Notes: generated by a model from the letters alone, not told the origin. A stretch of 64,000 bases of DNA from Acanthochromis polyacanthus (GCF_021347895.1 NC_067127.1:18386984-18450983), one strand, 5' to 3'. Shown: positions 61,101 through 64,000, counted from the stretch's first letter. Made by a program: numbers and translations.

Positions 61101-63885
61101 TTCTGGAACCCGCCTATCAGGTACTAAACAGCACTTTAAGAAACGTATAACAGCCTCTGAAGCAGACTGGTAGTGGTTTAGACAATGTCTGTGGTTTGAG
61201 GGGATTACTGCTTTAACAAACGTTTGTGAGGAAATGAATAAAAGCTTACAATGGGCATGTGGTTCTACATCGGAGCTTTGTTGCCATGCATCCTCAGTCT
61301 GAACAATCATATTAGAAATCATGCAACTTTTACATCACTTTCCATCAACATTTGACAGAATTTTTGCACTGTTAGGACCCATGTGGTGACCATAAACATG
61401 CATGGGAATAGATTTGCTTCAGCATTAAGGGGGGTCTGGGCATCCACTTCCAGGGATATTTGGAGGATCAGACACTTCATTTTCTGTATTCTGGTGAATT
61501 TTGTGCCTTTTCTGCTTCAAAAATGGTGTTAATGTCTTTATGCATGAAAAAGGAAACACGAATTCAGGAAGAATGAACAAACTTCACAGCCTTTTCTTAT
61601 TTTAGAATAAATGCTTCATTCATGTTTTTATTCATAAATATTGAGGGGGACAAATCCTCAGTATTCCCCCTGAAATCTATGCCTACACAAAAACACGGAG
61701 GACAGCTGCGAAGGAGATTGTTGTCAATGGAAGGACAGGGAAGTGTTAAACCTCATAAGTATTTGGGGTGACACTTTAGTAAACAATGACGTCAGTGGCT
61801 GGTGGATCAAAACATACATTCATTCTTTCAGCATCCTTAAATAAAGTATGCATTTCTTTCTTGTTTATAGGAGCCTGTGTTTGAGAATGTAAATTTGGGC
61901 ACCACCATACTTCGTGTCAGTGCTACAGATGCAGATTCTGGTCTCTTTGCAGTCATCGAGTACAGCCTAGTAGATGGGGAGGGCAAGTTTGCCATCAGAT
62001 CGTCTACTGTAAGTTAACACATACAACATACATGCGCTGCTCTCATCCTGGTTTTTTGTCATCTTATAATAAAATCCAAAATCACAACAATTTCACAGGT
62101 TTTTCATAGATTTTACCCAGAGTATATTCTGTAATTTCAGTGTAGGTACAGTAAATTTAGAATTACAAGGCTTGACATTTTGCCAGAAAGGCTAAACCAA
62201 CAGTATTCAGAACCTTTTTAACTTCAGTGTCGGTGAAAATGTGAGAAATTCCTCTTTTCTGAACTGAGACAAAAGATAAACATTTATTGACTGGAAAGAA
62301 GTGTTCTGCTGTGTTTATTCTCCCAGCATCATCCTGCCTGGAAATGAGAGTCTAAACAAAGCATTTCAACATCGTAAAGACAATCTACATATTTGACCTC
62401 AATGTTCCATTGCTGTCATAAACAGACTCAAATAAATGGCCCGATTCAGCCACCACGCCCAGTCAGTGCTTGTACTTCCTTCCTAATCATTCCTTCTCCT
62501 GTGTGTCAGGGAGAGATCTACATCCGCTCGCCTCTGGACAGAGAAACAAAGGACCACTACACTTTAACTGCAGTTGCCCGTGATAACCCTGGCGGTAAAC
62601 CCAACAACAGACGAGAGAACTCTGTCCAGGTAGAAATCATGGGCTGTGATGGCACAAGGATCTTTTGTGAATAGGGCTTTATGTCTGTAGTAAACATTAT
62701 CCTTAAAAGGCACCATGATTGAGTGATTTACTAAACTATTGTTATCTGCATTTGTAAGTTGTGTTGTCATATCTAGTCGTGAACAAAAAAGCAGCTTATG
62801 ATTCATTGCAGACCTGCTTTTTGGTGATTCTTGCTTGACTCTTGACCTCCTGACCAATTATCTCTCAGCAGCAAGTGATAGTTTCTGTTTTCTTCAAGAT
62901 CGTGGCAGTGATATAACTGTACCACGCACTTTATACTTAAAAGCAAATGTTTGCACACGTGATTTTGGGTTCTGTAGCTGCTTTTCGATGGCTCCAACTG
63001 ACTTTCTTGATTTGCTTTTTCAGATCTTTGCTGTGTTCCTCACTTTCCCACTGTAGTGTTTGTATCAAGTCCTCATTAAATTGCCTCAGAGGAGTCAGCA
63101 GCTGTAATCACTCACGAGACATTAGGGGCCATGCCACTAAGAAAATTCGATCAACACAGCTTTCTACATCACCAAAACTGATAAAGCTGATGTGCTGTGT
63201 GTGTATTTTTGACCCAGAAGATTTTTTCATATTTCTGTTTTATCAAATATATCTATGAAAGCACTGAAATACGTGATTGTTTTTTATGACAAAGACATGT
63301 CTTTCAGTGATTCCATCATAGAAAATGGGAGGCATAGGCATTGGGAGCTAAAGATGCATTAATATACACGTTTTTTACAAGTCTATGGAGCCTTTTGTTC
63401 ACAACTGAATGAGTCAAGAACAGAAAATATTTAATCATGATGTGAACATGCAGGTGACTTTTTATTATGACCCATAAAACTTAAGTCAGTGCTCTAACTC
63501 GACAAAATATGTAAAGGTGAACTTGTTTTTGATTTTTACATATCTCTGCACTACAATTTCTTGTTATTTATTGAATGACAAAAATCTTCTGCACATATGA
63601 AGTAAGTAATGGATTGAACTCTGCAGATATTCATGCTAATGTTTCCCTTGAGCTCTACTATGTGTCCTGAATGTGTCTCTCTGGAATATGACCTCGTGTC
63701 ACATCAGGTGCTGGTGACTGTTCTCGATGTCAACGATTACCGACCTCGCTTTACAGAGCGAGTGTACAACACCAGCGTGTTTGAGAATGAGCCCAGTGGT
63801 ACATCTGTGATAACAATAAAGGCTACTGATCTGGATGAAGGAGAGAATGGCGCAGTGCTCTACAGCATGCTGGGACCCCACTCTG
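6862..63885 (+). CDS. cdh23: cadherin-23, internal part (39 exons, EC5 to EC24)
   Basis: Cadherin-23 is a very long atypical cadherin. It pairs with protocadherin-15 to form hair-cell tip links that gate mechanotransduction channels. The sequence shows 39 exons with GT-AG borders whose phases all agree, giving an open frame of 6208 nt. The translation is a chain of about 105-residue EC repeats with the calcium signatures xEx, DxD (as in ATDxD), DRE/DYE, and DxNDN linkers. Exon-by-exon agreement with human CDH23 includes the rare linker NELDEA between EC12 and EC13. The window starts in EC5 ([10 protein letters not shown]) and stops in EC24 ([10 protein letters not shown]), so signal peptide, EC1-4, EC25-27, membrane segment and cytoplasmic tail are outside. 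Two minus-strand genes, a C10orf105 homologue and vsir, lie in its introns as in human. FAT, Dachsous and PCDH15 are the alternatives; linker order and nested genes exclude them. The coordinates span introns; coding exons are listed separately. Confidence 0.97.
6927..8580. other. cdh23 intron, 1.65 kb
   Basis: No exon was found. Its 3' end (about 8285-8565) is a diverged interspersed repeat that runs almost up to the next acceptor. Confidence 0.8.
8285..8565 (+). repeat. diverged teleost interspersed repeat next to a splice acceptor
   Basis: The stretch holds CACAGTCCAAAAACATGCA, a GGTGATTCT-type block, GTGAGTGTGAGTGTG and a terminal GGATGGAT. These are the order and wording of a very common teleost repeat that usually ends in multiple GGATGGATG units. 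It ends about 15 bases before the acceptor at 8580. Open frames crossing it are by-products of the repeat. Confidence 0.65.
8581..8818 (+). CDS. cdh23: cdh23 exon: end of EC5, start of EC6
   Basis: The exon completes the split codon and reads FSLDDETG, then the LDYEL calcium motif, [12 protein letters not shown], the linker DVNDNAP, and the EC6 start with LRENE. Acceptor TTGCAG, donor GTGAGG; it ends on a codon border. The segment is nearly identical to human around [10 protein letters not shown]. Confidence 0.97.
8819..10679. other. cdh23 intron, 1.86 kb
   Basis: No exon, gene or clear repeat was recognised here. Open frames on both strands are short and featureless. Confidence 0.75.
10680..10785 (+). 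CDS. cdh23: cdh23 exon: EC6, DxD region
   Basis: Reads [10 protein letters not shown] then [16 protein letters not shown], matching the human ATDEDSPPNN and SASAFGSYFDI segment. Acceptor CCACAG, donor GTACAC; it ends one base into a codon. The next intron is only 189 bp. Confidence 0.96.
10975..11102 (+). CDS. cdh23: cdh23 exon: EC6, DYE region
   Basis: Reads [11 protein letters not shown], then [15 protein letters not shown], ending VEVI just before the linker. Acceptor ACCAG, donor GTAAGT; ends in phase 0. Human reads [11 protein letters not shown]. Confidence 0.97.
11440..11645. repeat. dispersed repeat, family 2, copy 1
   Basis: Shares with copy 2 (12840-13270) the ordered blocks GCAGGATG, a TATAAATTAT-type stretch, CGACATGGAGA and TCAGACAGGTGAGC, then the tail with TATCAGCT and TCCTC. 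The family was not identified and no coding frame is evident. Confidence 0.6.
12840..13270. repeat. dispersed repeat, family 2, copy 2
   Basis: The most complete of three copies seen. It shares TTACAAACTGAAAT and TTTATTAAA blocks with copy 3 (53140-53520), GCAGGATG and CGACATGGAGA with copy 1, and TCAGACAGGTGAGC with both. It contains an 84-codon open frame that I treat as chance. Confidence 0.6.
13411..14380 (-). mobile_element. decayed Tc1-like transposon with both ends
   Basis: Terminal inverted repeats match: TACACTGCCCGGCCAAAAC at the left and, reversed, TACACTGCCTGGCCAAAA at the right, framed by TA. Between them a minus-strand transposase is visible in pieces. It includes WGWSGSA, a QDDDAQIH segment at the second catalytic Asp, and [16 protein letters not shown], the typical Tc1 SPDLNPIENLWD region. 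Frames are broken, so it is immobile. At about 970 bp it is shorter than an intact Tc1 (about 1.3-1.6 kb). A second copy of the family lies at 51909-52615. Confidence 0.85.
13554..13925 (-). pseudogene. Tc1-like transposase fragment
   Basis: A 123-codon minus-strand open piece holds the central and C-terminal DDE-type catalytic region: [42 protein letters not shown]. It lacks the N-terminal helix-turn-helix; upstream remnants (near 14051-14242) are out of frame. It belongs to the element at 13411-14380 and is not functional. Confidence 0.85.
16150..17170 (+). mobile_element. second Tc1-like transposon remnant, different family
   Basis: The plus strand reads in order the words of a well-known fish Tc1 family: GACAGGCTGGTCTGAGTATT, TCTCTAGG(A/G)TTTACAGAGA, CAACAATAACTCAAATAACC, GAGGCTACA(G/A)TTCACACAGG, TTTCTTGGCACACTTTGG, CATGTCA(C/T)AAAGC, CTCTGAGGAATGT. 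Stops and indels break the transposase. Borders are approximate because the terminal repeats were not clear. A GA run (16351-16369) has expanded inside it. Confidence 0.8.
17290..17690. repeat. dispersed repeat, family 1, copy B
   Basis: Partner of 2452-2915, in the same orientation. It lies directly after the Tc1 remnant and is preceded by a further repeat-like lead-in (AAAGACCCCATCTGGTGAAA at about 17193) that copy A does not clearly share. Confidence 0.6.
19109..19181 (+). CDS. cdh23: cdh23 exon: EC6-EC7 linker
   Basis: A 73-bp exon starting exactly at the linker DENDNPPEF, then [15 protein letters not shown], the opening strand and xEx motif of EC7. Acceptor CTCCAG, donor GTGAGT; ends in phase 1. 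Human reads DENDNPPTFSKPAY. Confidence 0.96.
19182..20130. other. cdh23 intron, 0.95 kb
   Basis: Nothing recognisable apart from ordinary intron sequence; the last 100 bases are pyrimidine-rich. Confidence 0.8.
20131..20247 (+). CDS. cdh23: cdh23 exon: EC7, DxD region
   Basis: Reads [20 protein letters not shown] then [18 protein letters not shown], close to human GATVLFLNATDLDRSREYGQ. The donor is GTGTGT and continues into a GT-rich stretch, a weak start to the intron. Ends in phase 1; the following 392-bp intron holds nothing else. Confidence 0.96.
20640..20752 (+). CDS. cdh23: cdh23 exon: EC7, DRE region
   Basis: Reads [20 protein letters not shown] then [18 protein letters not shown]; human has GEITTTSLLDRETKSEYILI. 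Acceptor TTTCAG, donor GTAACA; ends in phase 0. Contains the DRE and xDx calcium positions of EC7. Confidence 0.97.
21018..21125 (+). CDS. cdh23: cdh23 exon: EC7-EC8 linker
   Basis: Reads [15 protein letters not shown], then the EC8 opening [18 protein letters not shown]. The Trp after the linker is shared with human (DINDNHPTW). Acceptor TTCAG, donor GTGAGT; phase 0 at both ends. Confidence 0.97.
21126..23070. other. cdh23 intron, 1.95 kb
   Basis: No exon or mobile element recognised. Short AT-rich repeats of TAATTAA type lie near 21700-21780. Open frames of up to 99 codons lack any family feature. Confidence 0.75.
23071..23260 (+). CDS. cdh23: cdh23 exon: EC8 body
   Basis: Reads [45 protein letters not shown] and IISAVDR, giving the DxD, DRE and xDx sites of EC8. 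Acceptor TTCCAG, donor GTGAGT; ends in phase 1. Confidence 0.97.
23559..23704 (+). CDS. cdh23: cdh23 exon: EC8-EC9 linker
   Basis: Reads [20 protein letters not shown] then the linker DLNDNDPKF and the EC9 opening [33 protein letters not shown] and NLPFVAEV are identical to human. Acceptor CTTTAG, donor GTAAAT; ends in phase 0. Confidence 0.97.
24102..24321 (+). CDS. cdh23: cdh23 exon: EC9 body
   Basis: Reads [47 protein letters not shown] and TSTSTLTVK. Human has VGMPRMDFLINSSSGV. Acceptor TCCTAG, donor GTAAGA; ends in phase 1. The 397-bp intron before it and the 485-bp one after hold no other gene. Confidence 0.97.
24783..24803. repeat. GT microsatellite forming a 3' splice-site tract
   Basis: An uninterrupted TG run ends three bases before the acceptor dinucleotide at 24805-24806. 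It takes the place of a normal polypyrimidine tract for the next cdh23 exon. Confidence 0.95.
24807..24959 (+). CDS. cdh23: cdh23 exon: EC9-EC10 linker
   Basis: Reads [20 protein letters not shown], then [20 protein letters not shown]. The linker is DVNDE rather than DxNDN, exactly as in human. The acceptor follows a GT microsatellite and the donor is GTCAGA, both off-consensus. Ends in phase 1. Confidence 0.96.
25172..25285 (+). CDS. cdh23: cdh23 exon: EC10, DRE region
   Basis: Reads [20 protein letters not shown] then [18 protein letters not shown]; human has [20 protein letters not shown]. Acceptor TTTTAG; donor GTCTGT is weak. Ends in phase 1; the next 724-bp intron holds no other gene. 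Confidence 0.97.
26010..26158 (+). CDS. cdh23: cdh23 exon: EC10-EC11 linker
   Basis: Reads [20 protein letters not shown], linker DVNDNKPIF, then [18 protein letters not shown], opening EC11. Acceptor TATAG, donor GTAGAA; ends in phase 0. The intron that follows houses the C10orf105-like gene on the other strand. Confidence 0.97.
26159..30203. other. cdh23 intron, 4.0 kb, hosting a minus-strand gene
   Basis: Holds the C10orf105-like coding exon at 26931-27437. The rest has no cadherin exon. A pyrimidine-rich block with a palindromic TATA-like CTTTATAAAG (29280-29366) lies upstream of the nested gene in its own reading direction. Open frames around 29200-29900 on both strands show no family feature. 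Confidence 0.8.
26931..27437 (-). CDS. c10orf105: C10orf105-like single-pass membrane protein
   Basis: An uninterrupted 164-residue frame runs from ATG at 27425 to TGA at 26931. The first 48 residues are Ser/Thr/Pro-rich with two N-glycosylation sequons (N2, N18). Residues 49-70 form a hydrophobic helix, followed by a basic cytoplasmic tail. Residues 98-110 ([13 protein letters not shown]) nearly match the corresponding part of human C10orf105 as I remember it, and both end in a short DY-containing tail (FDYVTEI here). There is no signal peptide, so a type III topology is likely. A good acceptor (ATCCAG) ends at 27438, so the exon has a short 5' UTR and at least one non-coding exon lies upstream, unplaced. 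The human gene sits antisense in CDH23 as well. Human is about 133 residues, so this copy is longer. Function is unknown. Confidence 0.85.
30204..30264 (+). CDS. cdh23: cdh23 exon: EC11, DxD region
   Basis: A 61-bp micro-exon reading [20 protein letters not shown]; human has KATDADEGEFGRVWYRILH. Acceptor TACAG, donor GTAAGT; ends in phase 1. The next intron (457 bp) is otherwise empty. Confidence 0.95.
30722..30870 (+). CDS. cdh23: cdh23 exon: EC11, DRE region
   Basis: Reads [39 protein letters not shown] and RMRSSVK. The usual xDx calcium site (A-x-D) is AYNSD here and AYNHD in human, an old non-canonical form. Acceptor ATGCAG, donor GTGAGA; ends in phase 0. The following 337-bp intron is empty. 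Confidence 0.96.
31208..31343 (+). CDS. cdh23: cdh23 exon: EC11-EC12 linker
   Basis: Reads [20 protein letters not shown], then [20 protein letters not shown] and [26 protein letters not shown] are identical to human. The linker ends NDE, not NDN, as in human. Acceptor CTGCAG, donor GTGAGT; ends in phase 1. Confidence 0.97.
31344..33027. other. cdh23 intron, 1.7 kb
   Basis: No exon, nested gene or classified repeat recognised; AT-rich throughout. Confidence 0.75.
33028..33416 (+). CDS. cdh23: cdh23 exon: EC12 body, EC12-EC13 linker, start of EC13
   Basis: A 389-bp exon reading [20 protein letters not shown] then [29 protein letters not shown] and [10 protein letters not shown]. The EC12-EC13 linker NELDEAV replaces DxNDN, and EC13 lacks a DxD motif (AESADN); human shows the same pattern. 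Acceptor TTCAG, donor GTGAGT; ends in phase 0. Confidence 0.97.
33927..34028 (+). CDS. cdh23: cdh23 exon: EC13, DRE region
   Basis: Reads [19 protein letters not shown] then [15 protein letters not shown]; human has [20 protein letters not shown]. Acceptor TTTCAG, donor GTATGT; phase 0 at both ends. Flanking introns (510 and 319 bp) hold nothing else. Confidence 0.97.
34348..34497 (+). CDS. cdh23: cdh23 exon: EC13-EC14 linker
   Basis: Reads [20 protein letters not shown], then [17 protein letters not shown] and [11 protein letters not shown]. Gives the linker plus the xEx and DxD sites of EC14. Acceptor CACAG, donor GTAAGG; phase 0 at both ends. Confidence 0.97.
34498..36367. other. cdh23 intron, 1.87 kb
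   Basis: No exon or known repeat recognised. Open frames up to 142 codons appear only because the next exon shares the frame at their end or by chance. Confidence 0.75.
36368..36496 (+). CDS. cdh23: cdh23 exon: EC14, DRE region
   Basis: Reads [20 protein letters not shown] then [20 protein letters not shown]. Acceptor TCCCAG; donor GTCAGG is somewhat weak. Phase 0 at both ends. Confidence 0.96.
36805..36933 (+). CDS. cdh23: cdh23 exon: EC14-EC15 linker
   Basis: Reads [20 protein letters not shown], then [20 protein letters not shown] and ISE. As in human, Ile rather than Phe follows the linker proline. Acceptor TTACAG, donor GTAGGA; phase 0 at both ends. Confidence 0.97.
37133..37360 (+). 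CDS. cdh23: cdh23 exon: EC15 body
   Basis: Reads [39 protein letters not shown] and [16 protein letters not shown] and [11 protein letters not shown] are identical to human. Acceptor TGCAG, donor GTAAGA; phase 0 at both ends. The 17.4-kb intron that follows contains vsir. Confidence 0.97.
37853..39206 (-). mobile_element. decayed Tc1-like transposon, third family
   Basis: Read on the minus strand, the middle gives [37 protein letters not shown] and [18 protein letters not shown] pieces, the standard Tc1 transposase order, with many stops and shifts. Ends resemble each other only weakly (TACAGTCC at the left; TACAGTGTC reversed at the right), so borders are approximate. Length of about 1.35 kb fits a nearly complete element. 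Confidence 0.7.
41372..41944 (+). other. 190-codon open frame of doubtful coding status
   Basis: This is the longest open frame in the window that is not part of a recognised exon. It has no signal peptide, membrane segment, repeat or family motif I recognise. It lies opposite the probable 3' UTR of vsir and has no visible splice context. I regard it as most likely chance. Confidence 0.15.
43144..43459 (-). CDS. vsir: vsir exon 6: cytoplasmic tail and stop
   Basis: Completes the split Ser codon, then reads [26 protein letters not shown] and RGDVFFP, conserved with human ([21 protein letters not shown]). It continues about 47 residues to a stop at 43144. The last residues ([12 protein letters not shown]) come from a GT-rich stretch and may be lineage-specific. 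Acceptor GTTCAG. Confidence 0.93.
43144..51550 (-). CDS. vsir: VISTA, V-type Ig immune checkpoint receptor (6 exons)
   Basis: VISTA is a membrane Ig-V protein of myeloid and T cells that restrains T-cell activation. Six exons (51463-51550, 44864-45256, 44593-44643, 44393-44503, 44093-44120, 43144-43459) join in frame to 328 residues; human is 311. Residues 17-29 are a signal peptide. The Ig-V domain has the six cysteines typical of VISTA (C48, C58, C85, C131, C132, C168), including the rare adjacent pair in [11 protein letters not shown]. Sequons are at N99 and N121. Residues 182-204 span the membrane; VYKQRQ and AQELVRMD follow as in human, then the conserved [15 protein letters not shown] and GDVFFP. 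The tail beyond that differs from human and is longer. It is antisense inside a cdh23 intron, as in human. The coordinates span introns. Confidence 0.95.
44093..44120 (-). CDS. vsir: vsir exon 5: juxtamembrane micro-exon
   Basis: Only 28 bp, reading RAQELVRMD and two bases of a Ser codon; human has [10 protein letters not shown]. Acceptor TTCCAG, donor GTAAGT, so the micro-exon is well supported. Confidence 0.93.
44322..44341. repeat. GT microsatellite
   Basis: Short GT run in the vsir intron between exons 4 and 5. Confidence 0.9.
44393..44503 (-). CDS. vsir: vsir exon 4: transmembrane segment
   Basis: Reads [20 protein letters not shown] then [15 protein letters not shown], a single hydrophobic helix with a stop-transfer KQR. 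LPLILxLVYKQRQ matches human. Acceptor CCCAG, donor GTATGT; enters in phase 1 and leaves in phase 1. Confidence 0.96.
44593..44643 (-). CDS. vsir: vsir exon 3: stalk
   Basis: A 51-bp exon reading [16 protein letters not shown]. Its cysteine (C168) sits where human VISTA has the NC pair that forms an extra disulfide to the Ig domain. Acceptor TTCCAG, donor GTATGG. Confidence 0.93.
44864..45256 (-). CDS. vsir: vsir exon 2: Ig-V domain
   Basis: Encodes the whole Ig-V domain: [55 protein letters not shown] and VILHVTP. CPEG and the YCC pair are VISTA hallmarks. The stretch between C85 and C131 is about 16 residues shorter than in human. Twelve histidines are present, but not the human HHH run. 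Acceptor CACAG, donor GTAAGG. Confidence 0.96.
46306..46329. repeat. CT microsatellite
   Basis: Short CT run in vsir intron 1. Confidence 0.9.
47095..47313. mobile_element. palindromic MITE-like element
   Basis: The left end reads TACCAGTCAAAAGTATGGACA and the right end, reversed, TACTCTATCAGTCAAAAGTTTGGACACA. An inner pair also matches: CTACATTGTAGATTAATACTGAAGA against its reverse complement. So the 219-bp unit can fold into one long hairpin. CAGTCAAAAGTTTGGACACA is the end sequence of a common fish Tc1-related MITE family. It lies inside vsir intron 1 and has no coding capacity. Confidence 0.85.
51463..51550 (-). CDS. vsir: vsir exon 1: start and signal peptide
   Basis: Starts at ATG 51550 in a strong context (GCCATGG) and reads [16 protein letters not shown], then [13 protein letters not shown]. 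The second Met (51502) heads the hydrophobic signal sequence and is a possible alternative start. Donor GTAAGC; ends one base into the Gly codon. Joined to exon 2 by a 6.2-kb intron. Confidence 0.88.
51804..51851. repeat. CT-rich run upstream of vsir
   Basis: Broken CT repeats about 250-300 bases upstream of the vsir start codon (GA repeats when read in the vsir direction). A TTTAAA word lies near 51748-51753, closer to the start. Either could belong to the promoter; no firm assignment is possible. Confidence 0.5.
51909..52615 (+). mobile_element. truncated Tc1-like copy upstream of vsir
   Basis: The left end TACACTGCCTG(T)CCCAAAAAAG and the body match the element at 13411-14380, read from that element's right end: CACCACCTGGATT, CCCTAGCTGATGCAGTGAG, CAAGCAAAGAAAACAACTAAGGAG, AACCATC(C/A)A, CATCATGGCTAGTG, GGGGTTGGTCAGGTTCAGCAA. 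It breaks off within CAGACCTCAG(C)CTCACTAAGAATCTTTGG, so the 3' end is missing. It starts about 360 bp from the vsir start codon. Confidence 0.85.
53140..53520. repeat. dispersed repeat, family 2, copy 3
   Basis: Shares TTACAAACTGAAAT, TTTATTAAAC and CAGACAGGTGAGCTGTTACA, then CAGTTTATCAGCTGCACTTAAATC with copy 2 (12840-13270), in the same order and orientation. Confidence 0.6.
53880..54170. repeat. degenerate run of AACATT / AATGTT words
   Basis: Within about 300 bases the words GAACATT, AACATTTT, GAATGTT and their complements recur many times with irregular spacing. It looks like a decayed minisatellite or hairpin-rich repeat. No clear unit length could be set by eye. Confidence 0.4.
54750..54971 (+). 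CDS. cdh23: cdh23 exon: EC15-EC16 linker and EC16
   Basis: Reads [55 protein letters not shown] and TFRIDSIT. It joins in frame to the exon at 37133-37360 across the vsir intron. Acceptor ACACAG, donor GTAAAC; phase 0 at both ends. Confidence 0.97.
55062..55181 (+). CDS. cdh23: cdh23 exon: EC16, DYE region
   Basis: Reads [20 protein letters not shown] then VVTATDQCP and LRLTSSTT; human has [16 protein letters not shown]. Acceptor TTTAG, donor GTAATT; phase 0 at both ends. Confidence 0.97.
55333..55513 (+). CDS. cdh23: cdh23 exon: EC16-EC17 linker and EC17 start
   Basis: Reads [15 protein letters not shown], then [19 protein letters not shown] and [38 protein letters not shown] is identical to human. 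The linker is DVNDV, where human has DINDN. Acceptor GCTTAG; donor GTCAGT; ends in phase 1. Confidence 0.96.
55606..55739 (+). CDS. cdh23: cdh23 exon: EC17, DRE region
   Basis: Reads [40 protein letters not shown] and SRNSS. Acceptor ATCAG is fine, but the donor is GTTGGC, far from consensus; the frame leaves no better site. Ends in phase 0. Confidence 0.93.
55740..56798. other. cdh23 intron, 1.06 kb
   Basis: No exon or classified repeat seen. If the weak donor at 55740 were skipped, translation would run on to a stop at about 55853. Confidence 0.75.
56799..57008 (+). CDS. cdh23: cdh23 exon: EC17-EC18 linker and EC18 start
   Basis: Reads [59 protein letters not shown] and AFYINDT. Human has [15 protein letters not shown]. 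Acceptor TTTAG, donor GTGAGA; phase 0 at both ends. Confidence 0.97.
57403..57510 (+). CDS. cdh23: cdh23 exon: EC18, DRE region
   Basis: Reads [19 protein letters not shown] then [17 protein letters not shown]; human has [18 protein letters not shown] and KDNPENPRI. Acceptor TCCTAG, donor GTAAGC; phase 0 at both ends. Confidence 0.97.
57511..58495. other. cdh23 intron, 0.98 kb
   Basis: Contains the GT microsatellite at 58083-58126 and nothing else recognised. Confidence 0.8.
58083..58126. repeat. GT microsatellite, 22 units
   Basis: Uninterrupted TG dinucleotide run of 44 bases, likely polymorphic. Confidence 0.95.
58496..58598 (+). CDS. cdh23: cdh23 exon: EC18-EC19 linker
   Basis: Reads [19 protein letters not shown] then [13 protein letters not shown]. 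Acceptor ACCAG, donor GTAGCA; ends in phase 1. The following 554-bp intron is otherwise empty. Confidence 0.96.
59153..59278 (+). CDS. cdh23: cdh23 exon: EC19, DxD region
   Basis: Reads [39 protein letters not shown] and KDT. Human shares TVLNGPILA; the local DxD is AQDRD here and ALDAD there. Acceptor TTTTAG, donor GTAACA; ends in phase 1. Confidence 0.96.
59371..59574 (+). CDS. cdh23: cdh23 exon: EC19, EC19-EC20 linker
   Basis: Reads [60 protein letters not shown] and PENSPT. Acceptor TCCAG, donor GTGAGT; ends in phase 1. Confidence 0.97.
59758..60216 (+). CDS. cdh23: cdh23 exon: EC20, linker, and most of EC21
   Basis: At 459 bp the longest cdh23 exon here. Reads [52 protein letters not shown], then EC21 with [20 protein letters not shown] and [12 protein letters not shown]. 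The linker is DVNDS, as DINDS in human. Acceptor CTCCAG, donor GTGAGA; ends in phase 1. Confidence 0.97.
60334..60450 (+). CDS. cdh23: cdh23 exon: EC21, NRE region
   Basis: Reads [19 protein letters not shown] then [19 protein letters not shown]. The DRE motif is NRE, as in human (MNRELVATYE). Acceptor TTTTAG, donor GTAAGT; ends in phase 1. Confidence 0.97.
60549..60773 (+). CDS. cdh23: cdh23 exon: EC21-EC22 linker and EC22 start
   Basis: Reads [60 protein letters not shown] and VRLEDPST. Human has ILEGATPGTTLIAVAAVDPD and GYVQLEDSS. Acceptor TTGCAG, donor GTATGG; ends in phase 1. Confidence 0.97.
60951..61120 (+). CDS. cdh23: cdh23 exon: EC22, EC22-EC23 linker
   Basis: Reads [56 protein letters not shown]. 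The DYE motif is DFE here. The exon opens with GTAAGA right after the acceptor CAG, which mimics a donor; phase shows it is coding. Donor GTACTA; ends in phase 0. Confidence 0.96.
61121..61870. other. cdh23 intron, 0.75 kb
   Basis: No exon or repeat recognised. Confidence 0.75.
61871..62008 (+). CDS. cdh23: cdh23 exon: EC23, DxD region
   Basis: Reads [20 protein letters not shown] then [20 protein letters not shown] and AIRSST; human has ATDADSGNFALIEYSLGDGE. Acceptor TATAG, donor GTAAGT; phase 0 at both ends. The next 501-bp intron is empty. Confidence 0.97.
62510..62629 (+). CDS. cdh23: cdh23 exon: EC23, DRE region
   Basis: Reads [39 protein letters not shown] and [10 protein letters not shown] is identical to human. 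Acceptor GTCAG, donor GTAGAA; phase 0 at both ends. Confidence 0.97.
62630..63707. other. cdh23 intron, 1.08 kb
   Basis: No exon, nested gene or classified repeat seen. Confidence 0.75.
63708..63885 (+). CDS. cdh23: cdh23 exon: EC23-EC24 linker and EC24 start
   Basis: Last exon in the window. Reads [59 protein letters not shown]. The linker is DVNDY (DVNDC in human). Acceptor ATCAG, donor GTATGA; ends in phase 1. The gene continues beyond the window. Confidence 0.96.
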
Positions 63886-64000
63886 GTATGAATGCACTTA
63901 TATTCACTGTATTACTAAATCATCTCTAGAAATTGCCCAATAAATAACCTCCTTGTGAATCTTTTTCGTTAAATGTATTATTGGTAGAAAGAATGGTGCT

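Noticed and set aside
6862..63885. Identity as FAT, Dachsous or protocadherin-15
   Set aside because: No EGF or laminin G segments are seen, the order of unusual linkers (NDE, NELDEA, NDS, NRE) follows CDH23, and the nested C10orf105 and VSIR genes match the CDH23 locus.
1..64000. tRNA, rRNA, CRISPR array, bacterial operon or integrated virus
   Set aside because: No cloverleaf, rRNA core, regular direct-repeat array or viral protein was recognised; the only mobile elements identified are Tc1-type or MITE-like, plus unclassified dispersed repeats.

Overview
This window is vertebrate genomic DNA, almost certainly from a teleost fish. It is AT-rich and intron-dominated, with GT-AG introns, CA/GT microsatellites, several decayed Tc1-like transposons and a MITE of types common in fish genomes. 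No bacterial-style operons, rRNA, tRNA or CRISPR arrays are visible.

The backbone is one large plus-strand gene, cdh23 (cadherin-23, the upper half of the hair-cell tip link). I place 39 consecutive internal coding exons between 6862 and 63885. They join without a frame break into 6208 nt (about 2069 codons), running from the middle of extracellular cadherin repeat EC5 to the start of EC24. The 5' exons (signal peptide to EC5) lie before the window; the 3' exons (rest of EC24 to EC27, membrane segment, tail) lie after it. Repeat numbering follows human CDH23, aligned from memory.

Two unrelated minus-strand genes are nested in cdh23 introns. At 26931-27437, in the intron after the EC10/EC11 exon, is a single-pass membrane protein matching human C10orf105, a family of unknown function. 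At 43144-51550, in a 17.4-kb intron between the EC15 and EC16 exons, is a six-exon gene for VISTA (vsir), an Ig-V immune checkpoint receptor. In human, C10orf105 and VSIR also lie antisense inside CDH23 in this order, so the identification rests on both sequence and synteny.

Region by region: 1-6861 is intron with repeats and a polypurine tract. 6862-11102 holds EC5-EC6 exons. 11103-19108 is an 8-kb intron packed with Tc1 remnants and dispersed repeats. 19109-26158 holds EC6-EC11 exons, 26159-30203 the C10orf105-like gene, and 30204-37360 EC11-EC15 exons. 37361-54749 is the intron holding vsir, three mobile elements and a MITE-like palindrome. 54750-63885 is a dense run of EC15-EC24 exons.

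The points most worth a second look are the conserved nest of antisense genes, the uncharacterised C10orf105-like protein with its conserved cytoplasmic motif, the reduced VISTA loop and missing histidine triad, non-canonical calcium linkers in cdh23, unusual splice sites, and repeats abutting splice sites or the vsir promoter.
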